DNA of 64,000 nt from Phymorhynchus buccinoides (GCA_017654935.2 CM065693.1:24677102-24741101), one strand, 5' to 3'; counted from the stretch's first letter, positions 10,851 through 23,929 are shown. Translations and numbers: made by a program. The notes: generated by a model not told the origin, from the sequence alone.

Positions 10851-11200
10851 ATTCTGTATTGTCGGACCCTTCTTCTTCTTCTGCGTTCCCAGACCATATG
10901 GCCCAAATGGGTAAGGTACGGATGTGTCAGGTTTCCAGTTTTCACTGGTCTCCCCGCTGCGCACAGCCAACACATTCCGATTTCGGAGGAGCTCAAAGGA
11001 AAAAATTGGGAAGATTTTTTTTTTTAAAGGCAGGAGAATGGGCCAATAAGGCAGAAAGATAGTAGATGACAGAAAGCAAAGGGAAAAGGCAGAGTCAAAG
11101 TGAGTGAAAGATTAGTGGAAGCTACAAGCCCAGAACTTCCAGAAGGAGAGGGAACTATTTGCACAAAAGACCCCCGGTATCCCCACGGGGATTTGTCAGA
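10850..11200 (+). repeat. SINE-like repeat, family B, near-complete copy
   Basis: Begins with a CTTCTTCTTCTGCGTTCCCAG block and CCATATGGCC, then ACACATTCCGATTTCGGAGG and GAGCTCAAAGG, a T run, GGAGAATGGGCC and the core to CCGGTATCCCCACGGGG. In the opposite orientation (18140, 59470) the copy ends in GAAGAAGAAG, like a SINE tail. Confidence 0.78.
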
Positions 11201-11317
11201 CCCAAGAACTCACATACATGTGTGTGAAAAACAATTTAGTCCTCTTCTTTTCTTTTCGTTCGTCAACTGTGAATTGCTATCACTATCTGAACTCATAAAG
11301 CCAGCTTAGCGAATGAA

Positions 11318-11520
11318 AGAAAGTGGCAGAGTGGTTAAGACGTTCGCCTGCCAATTCATTGCGCGAGTGACTGCGATCCGAATCCCAGCCTTGCCCTTTC
11401 TTTCCATTGATGGGAAAATCAAACTGAAGAGATGACGTAAAGACAAATCAAGTCCTTTGAATGGGGACTTAAAGCAGTCTGACCCAGTGCGCTTTACGCA
11501 CATAAAAAAACACCCCACAG
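11318..11520 (+). mobile_element. tRNA-derived SINE-like element
   Basis: A-box-like TGGCAGAGTGG at 11324-11334 and B-box-like GATCCGAATCC at 11375-11385, then an unrelated body ending in an A run (about 11505). The layout of a Pol III promoter plus a body fits a tRNA-derived SINE, read on the plus strand. Confidence 0.68.
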
Positions 11521-12100
11521 TAGTTAAAAGTCAATAAGAGCATGGAGAAGTCCCACTGCCTGGTATGAACCAAATTGATATAGGTTTCCCGAGCCTCTCA
11601 CTCCCCATCTCACCCCAGCCTCCCACCCAAAGAAATGGGTGGCGCTGCACTAGCTGTAGCACACTCTCCAGGGAGGAGCAGCTCAAAGTTCACACAGATG
11701 ACTCTCTGTGACTAGAAAATAATGACACAATCAGACGCACGGACAAAGTTGATGTATACGTTAAATTACACATCTTAATAAATGCTATAAATCACTTCAT
11801 TTTTAACCATAATCATAATTGTTGTTATTTTTAACCATAATCATAATCAACAACAAACAGCTATGAGTGACTGTAGTGCAGCCACCAGATCACGTGTCAA
11901 AATCACGGGTTTCACGTGTTTTCCCTCTTATAACTGGAAAGAAATCTTGTTTTGACCAAGTCTGACTCCCATAAATATTACCCCAAATTGAAAGCAACAC
12001 ATCAGTTTAAAGAGCAGCCTCAATTTGATTATGGGGAAATTCAAATGTGGGTCACAGCAACCCAGAAAAAACCAAGGGCGCGTCATGGGGCCTTTAATAG
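11520..12100. other. Unassigned intergenic sequence
   Basis: No coding frame or recognisable element. It contains a short direct repeat, ATTTTTAACCATAATCATAAT, in part, at 11797-11848. Confidence 0.4.
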
Positions 12101-12101
12101 G

Positions 12102-12646
12102 TGTGTAGCCATAGTTACAACAACTATTGAATAACTAGCTGACCTCATTCTTCCTGCTCTATCACTTACGTGCACAGCGCATGCCACACTCTCCATTGGT
12201 CAGTCTGGCACCAAAACAACGCTATCCCTCCCGCCCTGCTCTGTCTACTTCTAGCCTGCTCGCACTCTCCATTGGTCAGTCTGGCACCAAAACAACGCTA
12301 TCCCTCCCGCCCTGCTCTGTCTACTTCTAGCCTGCTCGCACTCTCCATTGGTCAGTCTGGCACCAAAACAACGCTATCCCTCCCGCCCCGCTCTGTCTAC
12401 TTCTAGCCTGCTCGCACTCTCCATTGGTCAGTCTGGCACCAAAACAACACTATCCCTCCCGCCCCGCTCTGTCTACTTCTAGCCTACTCGCACTCTCCTA
12501 TAGACACGCTATCAGCAGCAAGCCTTTGTCTCTGTGTTCCATGCTTATCCTGTATACTGTGTAGTGTTAATAAACGGGCTTATTACATGATCCTTGTAGT
12601 CAGCTGTGTTTCCTCTGGATGTAATGCACGCGTCAGTGAACCCACA
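12102..12646 (+). mobile_element. Possible solo LTR with internal 76-bp repeats
   Basis: A block starting TGTGTAGCC and ending CCCACA, with an upstream repeat array and a late TTAATAAACGGGC polyadenylation-like signal, as in the U3-R layout of an LTR. No target duplication is evident and no internal retrotransposon coding sequence is adjacent, so this is tentative. Confidence 0.3.
12185..12500. repeat. 76-bp tandem repeat, about four units
   Basis: Units begin CTCCATTGGTCAGTCTGGC at 12191, 12267, 12343 and 12419, nearly identical, with a partial fifth. Each contains ATTGG, a reverse CCAAT box. Confidence 0.92.
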
Positions 12647-12649
12647 ACA

Positions 12650-13370
12650 ACAACAACAACAACAGTCAAATCATTATAGTGACAGAAAACATGATGTGAA
12701 TTGAAAGGAGACAACAAAAAGACATAAAAATACAACCATGTTTGGGGGCAGATCAGCCAGTCATGGAAGAGGGGAGGGGGGGTAGTTCCAAGTGGTCAGT
12801 TGGGGTGGGGTGAGGGTTCTGGGGGGCTTGCCTCCCAGAAGCTGATAATTTGAATGTAAAAGATGCAATCAAGGCTTCTCCTTCTTTTCCTTCCATTTTT
12901 TTTCCCGAGGTGGTGGAACCCCTGTAACCCCTCTCAAATCCATATTTGATGTAGTACCCAAGTCCAAGGACATGTAACAATATAACAACATTGAGGCCTA
13001 TACTCCAAAGAAAGGAATAGGAAGGGAAACATATCTGAACCATCATATCACATTGTAGCAAGTCTTTGGTGATGATTGAGTTTAGGAAAAGCCCATACTA
13101 TAAAAGAACAAACTGATTGAAACCTACTAAACTTATTTGTATAGTATTTGTATCTATAAGCAAGAAGTGTACTTTACTACTTTATAGAGTAGGTCTAGCT
13201 CAGACAATATTTCATGGTAAATTGATTGGACACATCATTATTGGAAATCAAACCATGCCCTGCTTCTGTCAAATATTGTGATAAACTCAGTTATAATTGA
13301 TTATACTTGCTCAAAACAAATCAGTCATTATCACTATCATCCACATAATAAAACAAAGCATACCAAATTT
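12650..13370. other. Unassigned intergenic sequence
   Basis: Includes a short CAA run near 12646-12664 and a G-rich stretch near 12770-12830. No gene or element recognised. Confidence 0.4.
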
Positions 13371-13374
13371 TCCA

Positions 13375-13531
13375 GCTACTATGAGAGTGTGTATTTGCGA
13401 CATTGAGCATGAACCACAAATTTCACTTTTTTCTAGGGTTAGGGATAGGTTAGGGTTAGGGTTAGGTAAATGGTTCAAGTAAAGAAAGAGTGAAATTTGT
13501 GGTTGTCGCAAATACACACTCTCATAGTAGC
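13375..13531. repeat. Hairpin repeat with TTAGGG-like loop
   Basis: Inverted arms GCTACTATGAGAGTGTGTAT and its complement at the right end, with a second matched block CCACAAATTTCACT. The loop contains several GGTTAG units, the animal telomere motif. Confidence 0.85.
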
Positions 13532-13858
13532 GGGCGATTTATTTGAACGAGCAACTTTTTTGACTGCGACACTGCCCCCACCCCCTGTTCCTACGCCACT
13601 ATGGACAGGGCCATCAGGCGTAATATTGGGTAATAAGGCCAAAGAATTTCAGCAAAAAAATGGCTTGCGTTGAAAGGGTTAACTAATGAGCAAATCCTAG
13701 TAGTAGTAGTAGTAGTAGGACTAAATAAGCCGTCAGCTTTTTGGCAGTCCCATCGTATCATCAAACTTGAATATAATATGGGTCGGTAAGAATACCCAAT
13801 CGGACCCAACCGTACCCAATCGGACCCAACAAAGTTATGCCAAATAAACTACTTTGTG

Positions 13859-13859
<1 letters not shown>

Positions 13860-13914
<55 letters not shown>
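13860..13914. repeat. (TG)n microsatellite
   Basis: Uninterrupted TG dinucleotides over about 50 bases. Confidence 0.97.
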
Positions 13915-13916
<2 letters not shown>

Positions 13917-14269
13917 CTTCTTGTTCGTCTTTGTTTGAATGCATTATGAATTTTTAACATGTGTGTGCGCTTCGATTTAATTTCTATCAAGATTTAGCGC
14001 CGTATACAAGTACACAAGTACGGACTGTTGGAATTACCGACTGTTGTTGTTGTACGCGCACGCGCGCGCCACACACACACACACACTCACTCGAACCTTC
14101 AATGCACTCTCTCTATCCCCACCCCACCCCCACCCCACTACAAAAAAAGAAAAAAAAAAAAAAGAAAGAATAGGCCTAGGGCCTAACTGAAGTGAAATCT
14201 GTAATCCAAAAAGGCAGTGGCTATTTACCTTCTAGAATTCAGGCTATTTTCCCTCACTGTCTCTCTGTG

Positions 14270-15308
<1,039 letters not shown>

Positions 15309-15339
15309 TTCAAAGAGAGAGTGTGAGGGAAAATAGAAT

Positions 15340-16345
15340 GAAATATAGAGTTTTACGTCCTCTCGTCCCGGTAGGGCACATATGGTAGGGTGGTTATAAA
15401 ATTTTAAAAAAATATTTACTTTTTGTCAAATCCTAATGAAATTTATGTCATTGGAAAGAGCCCGACAAGACCTTTAAAATGATACCCAAATTATCAAAAT
15501 CGGTCGAAAATTGAGAAAGTTACGACGTTTTAAAATGTTAGCTTTTTTTTACATGAGCTATATAAGAAAAAGTTGATCAAGGTTAACGGCCCTCACCGTA
15601 TCAAGGTTTGGATGAATAAAACAGCCATAACTTTTTTTTTTTTTTACCAATAAACAAAACATTGGTACCAAAATAAAGCTTATTCAAAGGGGCAACATCA
15701 ACCCCAAACATTAGACAGATTAGGCCTAAGCTTTTTGTGCGACTCACAAGATCGCAACATCAACATGCGCGTGACAGAAAACATGTCCGACAGTCTTCGA
15801 CGTAACACCTCCCGACTTGTGGAGACCTTGAGCAGCATTGAGATTTATTCTAGATGCACCAAATTTGGTGTACTTGTAGAAAAATAATTAAATGTAACTG
15901 CGCATTTGTTTTAAAGAATTATATAATTACCGTTCAGAAATGATAAACGAATGAATTGGACCCAAATATTGGATCGCTTGTCTCTCGCGATCGGCCGTCT
16001 TAGCGTAAAAAAAAGATCGTTCCCGAATGACCGAGTAGGTGTCTGCTTCCCGAAAGAAAGAAACTCGGATGGTCAGCGCCAAGAATAACCACCAATAAAA
16101 ACAAGCAAAGGAAGTGACCGTTTGGCACATAGCCAAAATCGCGGTTCGGATTTTCAACGAGAAAAATCGCTGCGGCTTGACCTAATTCCGTCGTTCCTAC
16201 ATATGGGACATATGGAGGGAAAATAGCCTGTTTTATTTTCCACTAGAGGGTAAACAGCCACTGCCAAGCAAAAAAAGTACTTATAAAGTATATTTGGATT
16301 GGATTACTCACACCCATACAGTATGTATACACTCACTCCCTCACT
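15340..16345. other. Unassigned non-coding sequence
   Basis: AT-rich, with a T run at 15630-15645. No coding frame recognised. It lies inside the inverted-repeat pair at 13781 and 16378. Confidence 0.4.
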
Positions 16346-16429
16346 CCATTGGGTACGATTGGGTATTCTTACCGACCGATATATTATCTTTGATCAAGTG
16401 TGTAATACGGTTGAATTTTCCTATCATTC

Positions 16430-16860
16430 AATTTTAATCAATGCTTCTATAAATTTTGGATGATTATCTAGACGATTTTTGAATGTATTAGTAGTGGGTG
16501 CACATTTTTAGTTTTAGGTCCACTGGTAAATCATTCCATAGGTTAGCAATTCTGTTAGTAAAACAATATTTTCTAATGTTAGTGTTATATCGCTTAATGA
16601 AAACCTTACCATAGTATTGTGGTACACTTTGTCGTTAGAAGAAGATAGAAAGAAGACACTATCAACTTCATCAAGTACAAACCTTGTCCTAAAACTTTGC
16701 ACAAGCTCGATATCATTTGGTGGAATGATGCCATGGACCGTTGCTTTGCATGTCTCGCCATGTGACATGTCTGTGGTCGTAGGGCTTCTGATGTCTGTTC
16801 AAGAATGCACATGATCATCTCCAGATAATTTATTATGGAACACTCCATTTTTTAGTAATG
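16430..16860 (-). mobile_element. CR1-like LINE 3' fragment
   Basis: Read on the minus strand across frameshifts it resembles the post-RT tail of CR1-like LINEs: HGIIPPNDIELVQSFRTRF, then NLWNDLP-like wording and NTFKNRLD. It is 5' truncated and broken. Confidence 0.55.
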
Positions 16861-16884
16861 GTTTTAATTTTTGTGTGTTTGACG

Positions 16885-16925
16885 GTTTAAGGTTAGGGTT
16901 AGGGATAGGGTTCGGGTTCAGGTCA
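16885..16925. repeat. Telomere-like interstitial repeat
   Basis: A short run of GGTTAG and variant units. Confidence 0.7.
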
Positions 16926-17141
16926 GTTTAATTTCAGATTGAAAGGTTAAAAGATATCAATTGTAAATGTTCGCTGAAATCCGACAGTCTCGCGAATGAC
17001 GTCAATTTCCATATAGTGCATTCTTGAACGTCTTGTCACACACAATGCGTTGATTTTACTTCCGCGAACTAACCAAAAAAGAAAGTTGCTGAACTTTACC
17101 CGAAAATCGTAGAAACCGAAACTAGGAAACCGAAACACATG

Positions 17142-17177
17142 GGGGTCAGGTCAGGTCAGGTCAGGTCAGGTCAGGTA
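17142..17177. repeat. (GGTCA)n short tandem repeat
   Basis: Seven pentamer units, GGTCA or AGGTC depending on register. Confidence 0.95.
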
Positions 17178-17879
17178 GATAAAGACGACTAGGCCTCGCG
17201 GGCCTCTCAAGCGTCTTTTTTCTTTCTTTTTTTTTTCCTTTTCCTCTTTGGCACAGCTGTGACGGTTTTTGGTAGACTATTCGTCATACTGGTATTTTAA
17301 TTTACCAAGGTTTGGGTCAGTAAGAATACCCAATCGCTTCCCGTGGGAATAACGGGGGTCTTTCGTAAAGATAGTCAGTTTTATAGAAGTAATCATAGGC
17401 TGATACTAACCCTATCCGTTTCCCGAAAATGATGCTTGTGGGTGAAAATTTTAAATTAACAAATTAGGGAGAGGGGGGATGACATACACGTTTGCCAAAA
17501 ATCCTTCCTTGTTTCGTGCTCTGCTCTTTTCCTTCCTTACTTAATTCCTTCTCCCCTTTCTTTCTCTCTTTCTTTTTTTCAAAAAGTGGGCCGGCCATGG
17601 CCGGGCCAGCCAGGCCGCTTGCTACGTCCGTACGTGTACAGTGTTGTTGGGCAAGCAGTCGTTTTATGAGTCATTTTTTATCTTGATCTTGATTATTTGA
17701 CTGGTAGAGTCCAATTCAGGATGCAAAACACCAGTGGGTGAAGAACTTGGGCAAAGCAACTCTTTGGAAAAGTAAAAAGGCCTATCACTAGACTGACCCA
17801 GCCAGCCAGGTCCCGCTGATAATAATCTTAAGTTTGATAAACATATCACAACTATTGGCAAGGCAAATAAACATGTTAC

Positions 17880-18020
17880 GATTAATTAAGATAACTTTTT
17901 CAGGACTAAAAGATAATGTGTTCATAAACCTGTATAAAAGATTGGTTAGACCACAGTTAGAGTATGGGAATCCATACTAAATTGATTAAAATCTCTTAAA
18001 GACCTTGATTATTGTGAAAG
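17880..18020 (+). mobile_element. Small LINE reverse-transcriptase fragment
   Basis: Translates to FINLYKRLVRPQLEYGNPY, the conserved thumb-side motif (LYK-LVRP-LEY) of CR1/jockey-type LINEs. Nothing else of the element remains. Confidence 0.6.
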
Positions 18021-18139
18021 GCTTTGCGCAAGCTTGATTTGACATCCTTGAAATACAGGTGAGGATAACTACGAACGGGATCTAATCAAGATGCGGCTCA
18101 GTGCCCCCCCCCACCCCCCCCCCCTCCTCGATCCATTTT

Positions 18140-18508
18140 CTCTCGGTTGGGGGTCTTTCGTTTAAAAATAGTTCCTCCACCTTGTGAGGCGGAAGTTCTG
18201 TGTTTGTTAACTTCCTCTAATCTGCCACTCTTTTTGACTCTTGCCTTTTCCAGAGTGCTTTTGCTTTCTATCATATACTATCTTTTGACTTATTGGCCCA
18301 CTCTCCTGCAGTTGTTTTTTTTTTTTTTTTTTAAAACCAAAAAAAATCTTCCAAATAATTCTTTATTCTTTTGAGCTCCTCCGAAATCGGAATGTGTCGG
18401 CTGTATGCAGCGGGGAGACCAGTGAAAACTGAAAAAACCGGACACATATGTACACGATCTTTACCCATTATGGCCATATGGCCTGGGAACGCAGAAGAAG
18501 AAACCTCA
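18140..18508 (-). repeat. SINE-like repeat, family B, minus orientation
   Basis: Contains the reverse of GGTGGGGGAACTATTT, a T run at 18313-18331, then GAGCTCCTCCGAAATCGG and CCATTATGGCCATATGGCC, ending GCAGAAGAAG. Confidence 0.75.
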
Positions 18509-18785
18509 GCTAGCCACCAATCAGAAGGCTGGTTAATATTTAACCCATCATTATACATGCATGTAGATAGCAAATTTTTTTTTTTGTAGCCCAATCCTGT
18601 TGGCTGGTTGCCAACTGGTTAACAATCTGCTTTGGAAGGTGAGGGAATCATAAGCAGTATGGGTCAATTTGCATAAATGCTGTACTCTCCGAGAGGTCGT
18701 TCTAGAGACTAGACATTGTGTCTGACTACACTTTTGCCCGCCTGATTCGCCCGTAGTTGCATGACCTCTCTTATTCAAAGCCTTT

Positions 18786-19145
18786 AATAGGAATTGTTTG
18801 GAAATTTAAGGGGAATAATTTCATGGTGTGTGGGAGTGATCTTGCCTAATTCAATTTGTCAAACAGGGGAAGTTACTCTACCATCAGGTAGATCCCCAGC
18901 TCTCGCCTCGGTGTGTTTGAGCAGACATACAGCACTTAGAACACCGTGCGTCATTCTAAAAATGTATGTCATTTATATTTTTACGTCACATTTTTGCAAG
19001 TTTTATCAGTTTTGTGGCAACTGGGCCACCCCTAATTTTTCTTAAAAAAAATGTTTGCAAGTTACTGACTCGCATCCTGCGGTTTCAAGCTTCAACGCTA
19101 TTGACGTGCCTGCATGATGGTATGACACCGAGTAATGATGTAAAG
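18786..19145. repeat. Interspersed repeat, family A, copy 3
   Basis: Matches 2255-2680 and 5690-6110. It stops near TGACACCGAGTAATGATGTA and is followed directly by family B, as copy 1 is preceded by B. Confidence 0.75.
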
Positions 19146-21000
19146 AAAATAGTTAGGCCGCAGCATGTTCGATTTCTGGCTGGAGGAAATCTTTTTTGAA
19201 AGGGTCTCGTGGAAGAAGAAGCAGCAGAATGGACCGGTAAGGCTGAAAGATAGTAGATGACAGCAAGCATAAGGAAAAGGCAGAGTCAAAGAGAGTGACA
19301 GATGAAAGGAAGTTACAAAGCACAAAACTTCCAGAAGGTGGGGGAACTATTTATACTAAAAGACCCCCCGGTATCTCGCCCATGGGGGGAAAGAGTTGAG
19401 TGATTAGGGGATAAGCCATGGATAAAGGCAGTCAAAGAGAGTGACAGATTAGAGGAAGTCACAAGCACAAGAACTTCCAGAAGATGGGGGAACTATTTAC
19501 AAAAGACCCCAGCCCCCCGGTATCCCCATGGGGGGAAGAGTTGATGATTAGGGGTAGCCATGGAAAAGGCAGTCAAAGAGAGTGACACATTCGAGAAATT
19601 TACAAGCACGGAACTTCCTGAAGGTGGGAGAACTATTTATACAAAAGACCACACACGGTATCCAATGGGGGGGGAAAGAGATTGATGATTAGGGGTAGCC
19701 ATGGCAAAAGGCAGTCAAAGAGAGTGACAGATTAAGATTAAAGGACGGTACAAGCACAGAACATCCAGAAGGTGATGGAACTATTTATGCACAACACCCC
19801 CCAGTATCCCCGATGGGGGGGAAAAGTTGGATGATTATGGGTAGCCATGGAAAAGCATCGTTCGCATTGAAGAGAGTGAGAGAGTAGATGAAGTTAGAAG
19901 CACAGAACTTCGAGAAAGGACTGGGGGTAACTCATGTATACAAAAGACCCCCGCGATGATCCCCATGGTGGGAAGAGTGTAGATGATTAGGGGTAGCCAT
20001 GGAAAAGGCAGTCGAAGAGAGTGACAGATTAGAGGTAGTTATAAGCACAGAACTTCCATAAGGTGGGGGAACTATTTTTTACGAAAGACCCCTCGGTATC
20101 CCCATGGGGGGAAGAGTTGATGATTAGGGGTAGCCATGGAAAAGGCAGTCAGAAGAGAGTGACAGATATTAGAGGAAGTTACAATCACAGAACGTCCAGA
20201 AGGTGGGGGAACTATTTATACAAAAGGACCCCCCCGGTATCCCCACAGGGGGATGAGTTTGATGATTCGGGGTGCCATGGAAAAGGCAGTTCAAAGAGAT
20301 GTGGCAGATTTTGAGGACTTTACAAGCACAGAACTCTCACAAGAATGTGGGGGAACTATTTATAAAAAAAGACCCCACCGTATCCTATGGTGTGAAGAGT
20401 TGATGATTAGGGGTAGCCATGCAAAGGCAGAGTCAAAGCGAGTGACAGAGTATAGGACGTTACAAGCACAAAACTTCAGAAGGTGGGGGAACTATTTTAT
20501 CCAAAAGACCCTCGGTATCCGCATGGGGGGGTAAGAGTTGATGATAGGGGTAGGCCATTGGAAAAGGCAGTCAAAGAGAGGGACGAGATTAGAGGACGTT
20601 AACAAGCACAGACGTGTCCAGAAGGTGGGGGAACCTATTTCTACAAAATACTCCCCCGGTATCCCCATGGGGGGGGATGAATTGATTATTAGGGGTATCC
20701 ATGGACCCAGGCTAGTCAAAGAGAGTGACCGCATTAGAGGAAGTGTACACGCACAGAACTCCAAGAAGGTGGTGGGAACTTATTTATACAAACGAAAACC
20801 GTTCTCACCATCGGGGGGAAGCGTTTTGATGATTAGGGTAGCATGAAAAAGCAGTGAAAGAGAGTAACAGATTGAAGTACGTTACAAGAAGGCACCAGAA
20901 CTTCCAGAAGGTGGGGGAACTATTTATGCAAAACACCCCCTGGTATCCCCATGGGGGGAAGAGTAGTGTTAGGGGTAAGCAATGGGAAAAGGCAGTCAAA
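19145..21000 (+). repeat. Family B copy expanded into a tandem array of about 140-bp units
   Basis: After a family B head (19145-19385) the segment from GGCAGTCAAAGAGAGTGACA through GAACTATTTATAC, CCCCGGTATCCCCATGGGG and GTTGATGATTAGGGGTAGCC repeats about eleven times, to the gap. Unit starts are near 19417, 19558, 19699, 19846, 19997, 20134 and 20275. Small indels increase toward the gap. Confidence 0.9.
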
Positions 21001-21500
21001 NNNNNNNNNNNNNNNNNNNNNNNNNNNNNNNNNNNNNNNNNNNNNNNNNNNNNNNNNNNNNNNNNNNNNNNNNNNNNNNNNNNNNNNNNNNNNNNNNNNN
21101 NNNNNNNNNNNNNNNNNNNNNNNNNNNNNNNNNNNNNNNNNNNNNNNNNNNNNNNNNNNNNNNNNNNNNNNNNNNNNNNNNNNNNNNNNNNNNNNNNNNN
21201 NNNNNNNNNNNNNNNNNNNNNNNNNNNNNNNNNNNNNNNNNNNNNNNNNNNNNNNNNNNNNNNNNNNNNNNNNNNNNNNNNNNNNNNNNNNNNNNNNNNN
21301 NNNNNNNNNNNNNNNNNNNNNNNNNNNNNNNNNNNNNNNNNNNNNNNNNNNNNNNNNNNNNNNNNNNNNNNNNNNNNNNNNNNNNNNNNNNNNNNNNNNN
21401 NNNNNNNNNNNNNNNNNNNNNNNNNNNNNNNNNNNNNNNNNNNNNNNNNNNNNNNNNNNNNNNNNNNNNNNNNNNNNNNNNNNNNNNNNNNNNNNNNNNN
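21001..21500. other. Assembly gap (500 N)
   Basis: 500 unresolved bases, probably a fixed-size scaffold gap. The left side is the tandem array and the right side is GTGT-rich, so the gap probably sits in unresolved repeats. Confidence 0.99.
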
Positions 21501-21679
21501 GTGTGTGGTGCTCGTGCGTGCGTGGCATGTCGTGCGCGCTGCGCGCGTATGTGTGTGTGCTTAGCGTCATAAAATCTAATTATTTCAGTACGCAAATTTA
21601 GTTTTTTCATTTTAGGCTTATAGTGTTTTAGTATTTCGTCTATTGTGATTTTTAGCCAGAATAAGTTTACATTATGCTA

Positions 21680-22205
21680 ACGAGAGAGAGAGAGGATAAG
21701 AGAGAGAGGAGAGAGAGGGGGAGAGCGAGGGGGGAGTAGGTGCGGGAGAGAGAGGGGGAGAGCGGGGGAGAGGGAGAGGAAGAGATTGGGAGAGAGGGGG
21801 GAGGGAGAGAAAGAAAAAGGAGGGAGAAAAAGAGAGGGAGGAGGAGGGGGGAAGAGAGACGAGAGACGATAGGAGATAGATAGATAGATCGAGAGGGGAG
21901 AGATAGCGAAGAAATAGAAGATAGATAGAGAGAGAGAGAGAGGGACCGACAGCGAGAGGAGAGAAGATGAGACATCCGAGAGAGATGAGAGAGAGAGAGA
22001 CAGACAGACAGAAGAGAGAGAGAGAGAGAGAGAGAGGAGGAGAGAGAGAGTGAGAGAGAGATTTTTAGAGAGAGAGAGAGATAGAGAGAGCAGAGAGAGA
22101 GAGAGAGACGAGAGAGAGAGAGAGAGGAGAGGAGACAGAGAGAGAGAGAGGAGAGGAGAAGAGAGAGGGAGAAAGAGTGAGAGGAGAGAGAGAGAGTGAG
22201 AGAAA
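21680..22205. repeat. Imperfect (GA)n block
   Basis: GA-rich with many G insertions and short AGATAGATAG runs. Coding frames across it are artefacts. Confidence 0.95.
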
Positions 22206-22372
22206 CTGAAAACGACGAACAAACTCGAGGATTTCTCCACTTTATTTTCTAAAATGTCCAACGTTTCGCCCTGGCGGACTTTTTCGGGGACTGAAAAACC
22301 ACAAAAGGACTATACTTAAAATCGACCAACAAGACCTATTAGAAATGCTCATTAAAAATGCGCGGACACAAA

Positions 22373-22626
<254 letters not shown>

Positions 22627-22871
22627 AGCAACAACAATCAACATACCTACTAGAGGCCAAGAAGGGGCCTGTGTCTGTCTATGTCAACTGAAGGCTAACA
22701 AAAAGTTAAGACTGATTACAAAAAGTTTTAATCTAAAAGTTCATAGGATTCTAAAACAAAATGTGAAGACCAGCTCACTGAACCAACTCCTATAGTTGAA
22801 GGGAAATAAGGGAGGGGGGAGGTTGGGTGGGGGAGGGAATGAGCAGTACTCACACTCTCTCACCCCCACAC

Positions 22872-23010
22872 ACACCCTACACACACGCACGCACGCATAC
22901 ACACACACACACGCACACACAGACGCACACGCACGCACGCACACGCACGCACGCACACACGCACACGCACGCACACGCACACACACACACACACATACGC
23001 GCACGCAAAC
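22872..23010. repeat. CA/CG microsatellite
   Basis: Alternating CACACG and CGCACG units. Confidence 0.95.
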
Positions 23011-23157
23011 ACAAACATATTCACAGGAATGGGAAAGAGAGAGAGGGGGAAGGAAGAGACAGACGAGAGGGAGAGATGGAAAGTAGTAAAAGAAAGGGAG
23101 GGAGGGAGCGGGGGTTGATGCTGCTGTCTCCCTGGAAAAGTTTGTTCCACAGGAACC

Positions 23158-23907
23158 TCAGTACTGGACTCGTTTCTTGTTTCTGACCAGAGCACTCAGG
23201 TCTGATCTCACATTGAGGCCGATAAAAATGGTGCCCACATTCACTTGCCACCATGTCTCTCTCTTTCCCAAGTTTTCTTTTTTTTGCACAGCCTCTATGG
23301 CGAAGATCCGGAGGCAGTTGAATTGAGGGTCCACAGGGTGCTGCTTGTCTTTGAAGTGCTGGGCCACGTGACACTTGTGGCCTTTGCCCAGCTTACAATC
23401 CGACTTGTGGTTGGCCCAGCGGTAGCGCAGGTTGACTGTCGAGCCAATGTACAAGAAGTCCGGATGGTCCCTGCATGTCATGCAGTAGATTACATTTGGG
23501 GTCTTGCAGTGAAGGGACTGCCTGATGTTCCAGATTCTGCCATCCCAAGGTGATTTGAAGGAAGAGGTTTCTTTCGAATGTGTGCAGGTGTCACATCGTC
23601 CGCAGGGGTGGAAGCCTGGCATTTCCTTGGGACCATACTGTGGGAACCTGTCCGGGACCGTGGGCTGAATTATTTCACCGAGATTCTTTCTGCGCCTGTC
23701 TGCCACAATAATCAGTCCACTTGGAAATGTGTCCCGGTTTTGTGGATTGGCATACAGCACATGGAGGTTGTTCCTGATGATCGTGGATTTAGCAGGCGCT
23801 CTGGGGTCGTAGGTGGAAAGCCAGGCAATCTTTCTTTGCTTCTTCTGTCTTGGCTGGGTGAGCATTTCTTTCCTGTCCCTGCTGGCACCTCGTGTCAACT
23901 CTTTCAC
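23158..23907 (-). pseudogene. GIY-YIG endonuclease domain of a Penelope-like element, 5'-truncated
   Basis: An open frame of 249 codons. Seen: HPCGRCDTC (about residues 100-108), the CCHH-like linker typical of Penelope elements, then NVIYCMTCRDHPDFLYIGST, the GIY-YIG core in the form VIY...YIG, LRYRWANHKSDC with the catalytic Arg and its neighbours, and CHVAQHFKDKQHP. Family knowledge: this domain nicks the target for reverse transcription by Penelope-like elements. The reverse transcriptase that should precede it is absent, and AYAVKEL before it runs into an (AT)n tract. The frame is intact, so the insertion may be fairly young, but the element cannot be autonomous. Confidence 0.88.
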
Positions 23908-23929
23908 CGCATATGCCTTGTTCCAGCCA

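Noticed and set aside
12753..13061. Minus-strand 102-codon ORF
   Set aside because: Low-complexity, no domain; no support for a gene.
13430..13470. Chromosome end (telomere)
   Set aside because: Only a few GGTTAG units, inside a hairpin, with sequence continuing on both sides.
20854..21610. Open frames running through the Ns
   Set aside because: The translation is unknown sequence; no coding can be claimed.
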